The notes under the pieces: model-generated
Databases searched by the model: none
What the model was told of the DNA's origin: nothing
The model's input: only the letters and a program-made list of their open reading frames with translations
Made by a program: the position numbers and the translations under genes
Source of the DNA: Dactylosporangium sucinum
Lineage (GTDB): Bacteria; Actinomycetota; Actinomycetes; Mycobacteriales; Micromonosporaceae
Direction: 5' to 3'
Assembly (NCBI RefSeq): GCF_014647515.1
Contig: NZ_BMPI01000038.1
Span: forward strand, 45,091-109,090
Length of the DNA: 64,000 nucleotides
Shown: positions 49,177 through 56,888 of the stretch, one piece after another
How positions within the stretch are numbered: position 1 is the first letter of the stretch
How the letters are laid out: every line of letters begins with the position of its first letter

Positions 49177-50208
49177 ATGTCCGCTCGCAACCGGCGGCAA
49201 AGCATGGCACCGATGATCGCCGTGCCGCTGGCGCTCGGCATCGTGCTCATCGTCGCGCTCGCGCAGTACGTCACGCAGACCGGCAAGCACCGCGACCCGT
49301 CGCCGCAGGCCACACCCACCGCGGTCCCCGAGCGGGCCAAGCCCGTTTTCAGCCCGGACGACGGCGCGGCGCTGCCCACCAACCGGATCGTCGCCTTCTA
49401 CGCCGTGCCGGGCGCCGCCGTCACCGGACCCGCGTACGAGATCAGCCCGGCCATGCTCGCCCGGCTGCGCAGCCAGGCCGCGGAGTATCAGCAGCTCGAC
49501 CCGGCCCATCCGGTGGTCGCCGGCGTCGACCTGGTGGTCAGCGTCCCGGACGGCTACCCGGGGCCCGACGGCGACTACAGCCACCACGTGGACGCGGCCA
49601 CGATCGACCGGTACGTCGAGTTCTGCCGGGCCAACAACCTGATCCTGTTCCTGGACCTGAACTTCGGGCAGGCCGACCCGCTCACCGAGCTCAACTTCTT
49701 CCGGCCGTACCTCAAGCTGCCGTTCGTGCACGTCGCCGTCGACCCGGAGTGGATGTTCCCGCGCCGCAACGGCGTGCCCGGCACGAACCTGGCCAACGTC
49801 CGCGCCGCCGACCTCAACCCGCTGATCGAGGCCGTCGCCGCGATGCCGGAGGAGTACCAGGTGCCGCGCAAGATGTTCCTCATCCACCAGTACCGGCCGG
49901 ACGGGGACGACCTCACCGATCCGTACAACCCGGCCAAGGCGCTCATCGCCGACAAGCGCAACCTGCGCAACGACCCCCGCGTCGACGTCGTCGTGCACGT
50001 CGACTCCGTCGGGGGCTGGCCGGGCGACATCGAGGTCAAGACCGAGCAGTACAACCTCTGGGTCACGCAGGGGATGCAGCGGCACCAGAACTTCCGGTAC
50101 GGCGGATTCAAGATCTTCTACCAGCTGGAGTCGAAGCACAAGCTCATGACGCCCGCGCAGGTGATGGCCCTCCAGCCGCCGCCGATGGTGATCACGTACG
50201 GCAACTGA
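49177..50208 (+). CDS. Membrane-anchored extracytoplasmic protein, unknown function
   Basis: A 343-residue protein with an N-terminal anchor (MIAVPLALGIVLIVALAQYV) and a large outside domain. The pattern of hydrophobic strands (VAFYAVPG, VVAGVDLVVSV, NLILFLDLNFGQ, LPFVHVAVDPEWMF, RKMFLIHQY, VDVVVHVDS) and acidic loop residues suggests a TIM-barrel, possibly a glycoside-hydrolase relative: Asp-Pro-Glu in VDPEW would be a candidate catalytic site. I do not recognise the family. ATG 49177 has an AAGGGA RBS. Confidence 0.75.
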   Translation: MSARNRRQSMAPMIAVPLALGIVLIVALAQYVTQTGKHRDPSPQATPTAVPERAKPVFSPDDGAALPTNRIVAFYAVPGAAVTGPAYEISPAMLARLRSQAAEYQQLDPAHPVVAGVDLVVSVPDGYPGPDGDYSHHVDAATIDRYVEFCRANNLILFLDLNFGQADPLTELNFFRPYLKLPFVHVAVDPEWMFPRRNGVPGTNLANVRAADLNPLIEAVAAMPEEYQVPRKMFLIHQYRPDGDDLTDPYNPAKALIADKRNLRNDPRVDVVVHVDSVGGWPGDIEVKTEQYNLWVTQGMQRHQNFRYGGFKIFYQLESKHKLMTPAQVMALQPPPMVITYGN

Positions 50209-50214
50209 GGTGTG

Positions 50215-50247
50215 TTGACGTGAGAGTTTACACTCTTGCGTATACAC
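50215..50247 (+). promoter_or_regulatory. Promoter/operator region of the ABC-TetR operon
   Basis: TTGACG (50215-50220) is a -35 candidate. AGAGT-TTAC-ACTCT (50223-50236) is a perfect 5-bp-arm dyad. TTTACAC (50227-50233) and TATACAC (50241-50247) are direct repeats 14 bp apart. The region is A+T-rich and ends 15 bp before the GTG start. The TetR protein encoded at the end of the operon is the likely ligand. Confidence 0.45.
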
Positions 50248-50262
50248 CTGAGGAGGCCGTAC

Positions 50263-51102
50263 GTGATCGAAGTGGAAGGGCTCATCAAGCGGTACGGGAA
50301 ACGCACGGCGCTGGACGGCGTCGACCTGAGCGCGAAGCCCGGCGAGGTGCTCGCCGTGCTCGGACCGAACGGCGCCGGCAAGACGTCGCTCGTGGAGATC
50401 CTGGAGGGGTACCGGCCGCGCGACGGCGGCCGCGTCCGGGTGCTCGGCACCGACCCGGCGCGGCCGACGCGCGCCTGGCGCGGCCGGATCGGCGTGCTGC
50501 CCCAGACCACGAGCGTCGACCCGCAGCTCACCGTCGGCGAGGCGGTCGGGCTGTTCTCCCGGCTGTACCGTGACCCCTGGCCCACCGGCGAACTGCTGGA
50601 CCGGCTCAGGCTCGCCGACGCGGTGGACCGCCGCGCGGGCGTGCTCTCCGGCGGCCGGCAGCGCCGCCTCGACCTGGCCCTCGCCCTCGCCGGCCGGCCC
50701 GAGGTGCTGTTCCTCGACGAGCCGACGACCGGCTTCGATCCCGAGGCGCGCCGCGACACCTGGAACGTGGTGCGCGACGTCGCCGCCGGCGGCTGCACCG
50801 TGCTGCTCACCACGCACTACCTGGAGGAGGCGGCCGAGCTGGCCGACCGGGTCGTCGTCGTGGTCGGCGGGCGGATCGTCGCCGACGGCGACCCGGCGAC
50901 GCTCGGCGGCCACCTCGACGCCGAGACGACGATCCGCTACCGCCGGCCCGACGGCGCGCCGGCCGTGATCCGCACCCGCGCGCCGTCGGCGGCGCTGCTG
51001 GCGGTGCTGCGGGAGGGCGAGGAGCTCGGCGAGCTCAGCGTCACCCGCCCGACCCTCGAGGACGCGTACCTCTCGCTGGTGGGGAGCCGTCATGCTGCGT
51101 GA
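50263..51102 (+). CDS. ABC-2 exporter ATP-binding protein
   Basis: A 279-residue ABC ATPase: Walker A GPNGAGKTS, Q-loop VLPQTTSVDPQLTV, signature LSGGRQRR, Walker B EVLFLDEPTTGFDPEARR and H-loop LLTTHYLEEA. The C-terminal 60 residues form the DrrA-like extension. It pairs with the permease that overlaps its 3' end by 11 bp. GTG 50263 has a good RBS (GAGGAGG). Antibiotic or lipid export is the common role of the group. Confidence 0.93.
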   Translation: MIEVEGLIKRYGKRTALDGVDLSAKPGEVLAVLGPNGAGKTSLVEILEGYRPRDGGRVRVLGTDPARPTRAWRGRIGVLPQTTSVDPQLTVGEAVGLFSRLYRDPWPTGELLDRLRLADAVDRRAGVLSGGRQRRLDLALALAGRPEVLFLDEPTTGFDPEARRDTWNVVRDVAAGGCTVLLTTHYLEEAAELADRVVVVVGGRIVADGDPATLGGHLDAETTIRYRRPDGAPAVIRTRAPSAALLAVLREGEELGELSVTRPTLEDAYLSLVGSRHAA

Positions 51103-51817
51103 ACTCTTCCTGTACCAGATGCGCCTCTATCTGCGCGGTCCACGCGCCCTCGTCGCGTCGGCCGCGACCCCGCCCCTGCTCATGGTCATGCTGGCGGCGA
51201 TCAGCGACCACCGGGCCGAGCCCGGCTACCACGAGGGGCTCGTCGCCGCGATGGCCACCCTGGGGATCGCCTCGACCTGCTACACCACGTTCGCCGCGTC
51301 GCTGGTCGCGAGCCGCGACGCGGGCGTGCTGAAGCGCCTGCGGGCGACGCCGCTGCCGCTGTGGCAGCACATCGCCGGCCGGGTCGCGGCGACCACGGTG
51401 GTGGCCCTGGCGCAGACGCTGCTGTTGGCCGTGGCGGGCCTGGTCCTCTACGGTGCCTGGGTTTCCGGCCTGGCCTGGGCCGTTGCGGGGGCCGTCACCG
51501 TCAGCCTCATCGGTGTCGCCGTCGCCCAGGTCGTGCCCCGCGGCGACGCCGCCGCGACCCTGCTGTCGACGACGCTGCTGCCGGTCGTGCTGATCTCCGG
51601 CGTCTTCTTCCCGGCGTCGGAGCTGCCCGGCTGGGTCGGCGCGGTGTCCGAGGCGTCGCCGCTCACCCACGCCGGCGCGCTGCTCGTCGGATTCTCGTGG
51701 CGGGACCTGGCCTGGCTGCTCGCCTGGTCGACGGCCGCCCTGGCGTTCGCGCTGTGGCGCTTCCGGGTGGAGCCCGCGCCGCCGCGCGCCACCGGACGGG
51801 TCAAACTGGCCGGGTGA
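51092..51817 (+). CDS. ABC-2 exporter permease
   Basis: A 241-residue protein with six membrane helices of the ABC-2 type. The MLRELFLYQMRLYLRGP start, the cytoplasmic RDAGVLKRLRATPLP loop (typical coupling segment) and the GVFFPASELPGWV segment before the last helices are family features. It overlaps the ATPase gene upstream and shares a GTGA overlap with the tetR gene downstream, so the three are translated as one unit. Confidence 0.92.
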   Translation: MLRELFLYQMRLYLRGPRALVASAATPPLLMVMLAAISDHRAEPGYHEGLVAAMATLGIASTCYTTFAASLVASRDAGVLKRLRATPLPLWQHIAGRVAATTVVALAQTLLLAVAGLVLYGAWVSGLAWAVAGAVTVSLIGVAVAQVVPRGDAAATLLSTTLLPVVLISGVFFPASELPGWVGAVSEASPLTHAGALLVGFSWRDLAWLLAWSTAALAFALWRFRVEPAPPRATGRVKLAG

Positions 51818-52380
51818 CACGCAAGCTCCTGAAACGCGACGAGCGGGTCGCCAGCATCCTCGCGGCGGCGGCCCGCGCGTTCGCGGTCGGCGGCTTCGCG
51901 GCGACGTCCATGGAGGACATCGCCGCCGAGGCCGGCGTGACCAAGTTGATCGTGTACCGCCACTTCGACACGAAGCAGGCCCTCTACGAGCGGGTCCTGG
52001 ACGACACGCGCGACCGCCTCGCCCAGGCCCTCCGCTTCCGCGAGCGCGACACCGACCCGGACATGATCGCGCAGCTGCTCGCCGCCGCCCGCGCGGAACC
52101 GGCGGCGTTCGCCCTGCTGTTCCGGCACTCGGCCCGCGAGCCCCAGTTCGCCCGCTACGCCGCGGGATTCCGCGACCGCGTGCTCCAGATCGCGACGCGG
52201 GCGCTCCCGGACACGGTCCCGCCGGAGCTGCGCACCTGGATCGCGGCGCTGAGCTTCTCGATCGTCGTCGACGGCATCCTGCTCTGGCTGGACGAGGGCA
52301 CCCCGGACGGCGACGCCGCGGCCGCCGCCCACCTCCGCCGCGTCTCCGCCGCCGCGTCACTGGTTGAGCAGCACGGCTAG
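51814..52380 (+). CDS. TetR-family regulator
   Basis: A 188-residue TetR protein. The HTH is at about 10-55 (ILAAAARAFAVGGFAATSMEDIAAEAGVTKLIVYRHFDTKQAL, in parts), and the rest is the ligand-binding helical domain. GTG 51814 overlaps the permease stop (GTGA). It probably represses the exporter operon in which it is last, with export substrate as inducer. Its 3' end overlaps a leftward C-terminal remnant. Confidence 0.93.
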   Translation: MTRKLLKRDERVASILAAAARAFAVGGFAATSMEDIAAEAGVTKLIVYRHFDTKQALYERVLDDTRDRLAQALRFRERDTDPDMIAQLLAAARAEPAAFALLFRHSAREPQFARYAAGFRDRVLQIATRALPDTVPPELRTWIAALSFSIVVDGILLWLDEGTPDGDAAAAAHLRRVSAAASLVEQHG

Positions 52381-52479
52381 CGCGACGGCCTCGCCGGGGT
52401 CGGTCGTGAGTTCGTCCCACCGGACGACGTACTCGCCGTCGTCGCCGGTGCCCCAACCTGGACGCCGCGACCCACGCCC
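52357..52479 (-). pseudogene. C-terminal fragment of an unknown protein
   Basis: The leftward frame reads GWGTGDDGEYVVRWDELTTD then PGEAVALAVLLNQ-stop. Composition and periodicity look like a genuine protein C-terminus, and it overlaps the tetR 3' end by 24 bp. No start or N-terminal part remains: DUF998 ends 3 bp upstream. I cannot name the parent family. It may be a remnant of a gene displaced by the DUF998 gene. Confidence 0.35.
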
Positions 52480-52481
52480 GG

Positions 52482-53117
52482 TCAGGGCCTGCCCCGCAGC
52501 TGCCGCGCGGCCAGCAGGGCGATCCACAGCCAGCCGACCCCGACGGCGAGCCGCTGCAGGAGGCCGGCGACGTCGACGAACGGGGCGGTCTGGGCGAAGC
52601 CGACGGAGGACAGGACGAACAGGGCGAGGTACACCAGTCCGAACGGGGCCGACCAGAACCACCGCCGGGCGCCGGCGAACATCGCCACCGCCAGGACGAG
52701 GAAGGCCGGCAACGAGAAGACCAGATCGTGCACGGTGCCGTGCCAGGTCGCCGGGTCGGCGACGGCGGGGGTGCCGGCCGGATAGCCGCTCACCGGGTCG
52801 GTGACGAACGCGCCGGCGCCGAGCAGGCCGATGCCCCAGACGGCGACGAGCACCTTGGTGAGGCGCCCCCGCAGGCCGGCCGCGAACAGCAGCGCGAGCA
52901 GGCCGGCGACGACGAAGTTGACGACCTGGACCCAGCCGTACGGGCCCAGCGCCAGCGAGCTGACCGGGTGCCGCATCGGGTCGTAGCCGTCGCGGAACGC
53001 CCCTTCGAGCAGGAACGTGACGACGAACAGCGGGCCGGCCACGAGGCCGGCGAACAGGAGGCGGGAGGGTGGCCGGTCGGGCGTCGCCGCCCGGACTGCG
53101 GTGAGCGTCGCGGTCAT
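52482..53117 (-). CDS. DUF998 membrane protein
   Basis: A 211-residue protein with six membrane helices and the DUF998 pattern: LEGAFRDGYDPMRHPVSSLALGPYGWVQ in the first loop and WHGTVHDLVFSLPAFLVLA in the fourth helix region. Function is unknown. ATG 53117 has a complete leaderless promoter: TTGACG (minus strand 53154-53149), 18 bp, TACGGT (53130-53125), 7 nt, ATG. Two operator dyads sit on the -35 and the -10, implying tight repression by a regulator I cannot identify with certainty. Confidence 0.9.
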   Translation of the reverse strand: MTATLTAVRAATPDRPPSRLLFAGLVAGPLFVVTFLLEGAFRDGYDPMRHPVSSLALGPYGWVQVVNFVVAGLLALLFAAGLRGRLTKVLVAVWGIGLLGAGAFVTDPVSGYPAGTPAVADPATWHGTVHDLVFSLPAFLVLAVAMFAGARRWFWSAPFGLVYLALFVLSSVGFAQTAPFVDVAGLLQRLAVGVGWLWIALLAARQLRGRP

Positions 53118-53118
53118 G

Positions 53119-53167
53119 GCGTCAACCGTAGTTGACGCCCTTGGTGAGCGTCAACCTTGGTTGACGG
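53119..53167. promoter_or_regulatory. Two tandem 20-bp operators over the DUF998 promoter
   Basis: Operator 1 (53119-53138): GCGTCAAC-CGTA-GTTGACGC, perfect 8-bp arms, covering the -10. Operator 2 (53148-53167): GCGTCAAC-CTTG-GTTGACGG, 7 of 8 arm bases, covering the -35. Centres are 29 bp apart. Such paired palindromes fit a TetR-, MarR- or ArsR-type dimer. Confidence 0.75.
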
Positions 53168-53188
53168 GGGTCATGGCAAACTGATCAC

Positions 53189-53263
53189 GTGAACGCGCTC
53201 GGGGACTTCATGCACCACCGGCCGGCCGCCGGTGACGGGCAGCGATTCGTGGTGCTCCGGTGA
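53189..53263 (+). CDS. 24-codon ORF coupled to GNAT gene
   Basis: GTG 53189 opens VNALGDFMHHRPAAGDGQRF then VVLR-stop; the stop overlaps the GNAT start (GTGA). CAAACT lies 6 nt before the GTG. It is divergent from DUF998 across the operators. It could be a leader peptide, or the 5' end of a lost divergent regulator (the first 7 residues look like a real protein start). Real expression is unproven. Confidence 0.35.
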   Translation: MNALGDFMHHRPAAGDGQRFVVLR

Positions 53264-53784
53264 CGATCGAGCTGCGGCCCTACGGCCCGGGCGACCTGAC
53301 GCTCACCGCCGCCCTGGAGGCCGACCCGCAGGTCAAGAGCCGGCTCGGCGGCACCGTCGGGGCCGCCGAGGCCGAGCGCATCCACGAGCGGCGGATGGCC
53401 GCCGTCGCGGGCGGCGACTGGTACTTCACGATCCACGTCGGCGGCGCGCCGCGCCCGGCCGGGATCATCGCGATCTTCCGCACGCCGTGGGAGGGCGGGC
53501 ACGTCCACGAGGTCGGCTCGATGCTGTTCCCCGAGTTCCAGGCCCAGGGCATCGCCGCCGAGGCGTTCCGGATGCTGGTCGAGCGCGGCCGGCAGGAGGG
53601 GCGGTTCACCGAGATCCACGGCTTCGCCGAGGTGTCGAACGGCCCGTCGAACGGCATCGTGCGCCGGCTCGGGTTCGACCTGCTCGGGGAGTGCGACATG
53701 GACTACGAGGGCGTGCCGATCCGGTGCAACCACTGGCGGTTGACCATTCCGCGACACGACGGCACCGGTCGTACGACCGAATAA
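53260..53784 (+). CDS. GNAT-family N-acetyltransferase
   Basis: A 174-residue GNAT of the RimJ/RimL-like type. It starts IELRPYGPGDLTLTAALEADP, has the strand-4 segment EVGSMLFPEFQAQGIAAEAFRML with the acetyl-CoA loop (Q-x-x-G-I-A), and ends NGIVRRLGFDLLGE, the usual SN-x-x-x-x-x-LGF pattern. The acceptor is unknown. GTG 53260 overlaps the stop of a 24-codon ORF, so it is probably coupled to it and may share the operator-controlled promoter region. Confidence 0.9.
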   Translation: MTIELRPYGPGDLTLTAALEADPQVKSRLGGTVGAAEAERIHERRMAAVAGGDWYFTIHVGGAPRPAGIIAIFRTPWEGGHVHEVGSMLFPEFQAQGIAAEAFRMLVERGRQEGRFTEIHGFAEVSNGPSNGIVRRLGFDLLGECDMDYEGVPIRCNHWRLTIPRHDGTGRTTE

Positions 53785-53925
53785 GAGCGCGGACAGCGTA
53801 CGCTGCGACACCGAAAGTGTTGCACGGCAACCATTACGCCCCGCAAACAAGTGCTCACCACACGGTATCAATCCCTAAGAACGCCTGACGTCTGACCGAT
53901 GTAACCACGGGGCGGAAGGAGCGTG

Positions 53926-56874
53926 ATGAGCCGGCGAGCACTGTACGTCTACGGTGTGTGGTCGCTCGCGCTCCTCACGCTGTACTTCCTGGTGCCGGCG
54001 ATCGGGCTGGCCGCGTGGGCCCTCATCGTCGTGTCCAACGCGGTGGCCGTCTTCACCGGCATCCGGCGCAACCGGCCCCGCCGGTCCCGGCCCTGGCGGC
54101 TGATCGTGGCCAACTTCATCACGTTCGCGGCCGGCACGCTGCTGTCGTTCGTGATGGCCGAGGTGCTCGACCAGCCGGAGTTCCCGTCGATCGCCGACCT
54201 GCTGTACCTCGGCGTCTGCTCCCCGCTGCTGCTCGCCGGCCTGTGGGGGCTGACCCGCTCCGGCGCCGCGGTGCGCGACCGGGCCAACGCCATCGACGCA
54301 CTCATCCTCACGGCCGGCGCCGGGTTCCTGTCGTGGGTGTTCCTCATCAACCCCAACCTGCAGAGCGACCGGCTCAGCGCGGTCGAGAAGGCCGTGTCGG
54401 TCGCATATCCGCTGGTGGACGTGCTGACCCTGGCCATCCTGGCCCGCATGGCGATCAACGTCCGGCGCAGCTGGTCGGTGACCCTGCTGCTCGTCTCGGT
54501 CGGCAGCCTGCTCACCGCCGACGTCCTCTACGGACTCATCCGACTCAACGGCAAGTGGGAGATCGGCACCCCGGTCGACCTGCTGTGGCTGGTGTTCTAC
54601 GTCGCCGGCGGCGCGGCCGCGCTGCATCCGTCGATGCGCCGGCTCACCGAGCCCCGGGTGCTGCGCCGCAACGAGGTCCACGCCCGCCGCGCCGTGCTCG
54701 GGGTCGCCTCGCTCATCGCGCCGACCGTGCTCTTCGTGCAGGCGGTCCACGGCCCGGTCGCCGACGGCGTGGTCATCTCGGTCGTCTCCGGGCTGCTCGT
54801 CGTGCTGGCGATGTGGCGGATGTCGACCGTGGTCACCGGCCTGCGTCGCACCATGACCCGGGAGCGGGAGCTGCGGCTGGCCTGCGAGGAACTGCTCGCG
54901 GCAACCGACGAGACGCAGGTGCGCACGGTGGTGCACGGTGCGGTACAGCGGCTGCTCGCGCCCGGCACGGACCACCTCGTGGTGCTCGCGCTGCACGACC
55001 CCGGCCCGGCCGGGGGCCGTCCGATGGGCATCGCGTACGTCCGCGACCTGCCCGCCGACGTGGCCTCGGGGCTGCGCGGGTTCGAGCTCGCCCTGTGCTG
55101 CCCGCTGTCCGTCGGTGACAGCGAGGTCGGCGAGCTCTTCGTCGCCGCCGCCGAGCCGGTGCTCGTGGCGCTGCAGGACGCGCTGCCGGTGCTCGCCGGG
55201 CAGGCCGCCAGCATGCTCGACCACATCACGCTGAACCGCGAGATCAACAAGCGGGAGAGCGAGGCGTACTTCCGCACGCTCGTCCTCGGCGCGACCGACG
55301 TCATCCTCATCGTCGACGACGACAACTGCATCACGTACGCCAGCCCGGCCGCCGTCCCGGTGCTCGGCCACCCCGACCTCACCGGCACCAGCCTGCTCGA
55401 CCTGGTCGAGCCGGCCGACGACACCGAGCCGATCGCCGTGCAGGGCGAGGAGGCGGTGACCTGGCGGGTGCGGCGGGCCGACGGCGCGCTCATCGTCGCC
55501 GAGGTCGCCGTCCGCGACCTGCGCTCCGAGCCGACGGTCGGCGGGCTGGTGCTCACCATGCGCGACGTCACCGAGCAGCGCCGGCTCCAGCAGGAGCTGC
55601 TCGACCGCGCGTACCTCGACCCGCTCACCGGCCTGGGCAACCGGCTGCGCTTCCAGGACCTGGCGCAGAAGTCGCCGGACGCGGTGCTGGTGCTCAACGT
55701 CGACGACTTCAGCGTGGTCAACGACTCGATGGGCCAGGAGGTCGGCGACGGGCTGCTGGTCGCGGTCGCCGACCGGCTGCGCCGGCTGTTCGACGGCCGC
55801 GGCGCGGTGACCCGCCTCGGCGCCGACGAGTTCGGCGGGGTGCTGTACGAGGCTGATGTCGCGACCGCCGAACGGTTCACCGACCAGCTGATGAACTCGT
55901 TCGAGGAGCCGTTCCTGGTCGCCGGCAGCGTGATCCGCGCACCGCTGAGCATCGGGCTGGCCACCGCCGACGGTTCGCCGGACAGTGGCGCGCTGCTCGC
56001 GCAGGCGCACATCGCGCTGGGCGCGGCCAAGCGGGAGGGCAAGGGGCAGTGCCGGCGGTACGAGGAGCAGCTGCACGCCCAGGTCGCCTCCCGGATGCAG
56101 CTGCTCACGGCGCTCGGGCCGGCGATCGACAACGGCGAGTTCGTCCTGCACTTCCAGCCGATCGTGGAGCTCGGGCCGGGCCGCACCCGCGGGTTCGAGG
56201 CGCTCGTGCGCTGGCAGCACCCGGCCCGCGGGATGATCCCGCCGGTCCAGTTCATCGAGCTGGCCGAGGAGACCGGCCTCATCGTGCGGCTCGGCGCCTG
56301 GGTCCTGGAGTCGTCGGTGGCGGCCGCCGCCCGCTGGCTCGCCCGCTTCTCGGACGCCCCGCCGTACGTGAGCGTCAACGTGTCGGTCCGCCAGTTCCGC
56401 GGCGCCGGCTTCGTCGACCTGGTCTTCGACACGCTGACCCGGCACGGGCTGCCGGCCGACCGGCTGGTGCTGGAGATCACCGAGAGCCTGCTGCTCGGCG
56501 ACGACGACGAGATCCGCGCCGACATCTCCCGCCTGCGCACGGCCGGCGTGCGCATCTCGATCGACGACTTCGGCACCGGCTACTCGTCGCTGTCGTACCT
56601 GCACCGGGTGCCGGTCGACTCGCTCAAGCTGGACAAGTCGTTCGTCGACACCATCGCGGTCTCGGCGAAGCAGCTGGACCTGGTCCGGGGCATCATCCAG
56701 CTCGCCGCGACCCTGCAGATGAGCGTGGTCGCCGAGGGCATCGAGACGCCGGTGGACAACGGGCTCCTGCGCGACGCCGGGTGCCGGTTCGGTCAGGGGT
56801 ACCTCTACGCCAAGCCGCTGCCGGAGCCCGCCGCTTTCGTGTGGCTCGCCGAGGAGCGGGCCCAGGTCGCCTGA
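53926..56874 (+). CDS. Membrane PAS-GGDEF-EAL cyclic-di-GMP protein
   Basis: A 982-residue protein. About ten membrane helices occupy residues 1-310. A GAF-like or linker region follows, then PAS at about 445-555 (AYFRTLVLGATDVILIVDDD), GGDEF at about 562-715 with the signature residues GADEF, and EAL at about 735-982 with FEALVRW, FIELAEETGLI, DDFGTGYSSLSYL and LKLDKSFV. The EAL catalytic acids look complete, so phosphodiesterase activity is likely; the GGDEF first Gly-Gly is Gly-Ala. Similar membrane proteins act in actinobacterial development. ATG 53926 is preferred over GTG 53923 for RBS spacing (GGAAGGAG). Confidence 0.92.
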   Translation: MSRRALYVYGVWSLALLTLYFLVPAIGLAAWALIVVSNAVAVFTGIRRNRPRRSRPWRLIVANFITFAAGTLLSFVMAEVLDQPEFPSIADLLYLGVCSPLLLAGLWGLTRSGAAVRDRANAIDALILTAGAGFLSWVFLINPNLQSDRLSAVEKAVSVAYPLVDVLTLAILARMAINVRRSWSVTLLLVSVGSLLTADVLYGLIRLNGKWEIGTPVDLLWLVFYVAGGAAALHPSMRRLTEPRVLRRNEVHARRAVLGVASLIAPTVLFVQAVHGPVADGVVISVVSGLLVVLAMWRMSTVVTGLRRTMTRERELRLACEELLAATDETQVRTVVHGAVQRLLAPGTDHLVVLALHDPGPAGGRPMGIAYVRDLPADVASGLRGFELALCCPLSVGDSEVGELFVAAAEPVLVALQDALPVLAGQAASMLDHITLNREINKRESEAYFRTLVLGATDVILIVDDDNCITYASPAAVPVLGHPDLTGTSLLDLVEPADDTEPIAVQGEEAVTWRVRRADGALIVAEVAVRDLRSEPTVGGLVLTMRDVTEQRRLQQELLDRAYLDPLTGLGNRLRFQDLAQKSPDAVLVLNVDDFSVVNDSMGQEVGDGLLVAVADRLRRLFDGRGAVTRLGADEFGGVLYEADVATAERFTDQLMNSFEEPFLVAGSVIRAPLSIGLATADGSPDSGALLAQAHIALGAAKREGKGQCRRYEEQLHAQVASRMQLLTALGPAIDNGEFVLHFQPIVELGPGRTRGFEALVRWQHPARGMIPPVQFIELAEETGLIVRLGAWVLESSVAAAARWLARFSDAPPYVSVNVSVRQFRGAGFVDLVFDTLTRHGLPADRLVLEITESLLLGDDDEIRADISRLRTAGVRISIDDFGTGYSSLSYLHRVPVDSLKLDKSFVDTIAVSAKQLDLVRGIIQLAATLQMSVVAEGIETPVDNGLLRDAGCRFGQGYLYAKPLPEPAAFVWLAEERAQVA

Positions 56875-56888
56875 GTATCGTCGCGGGC

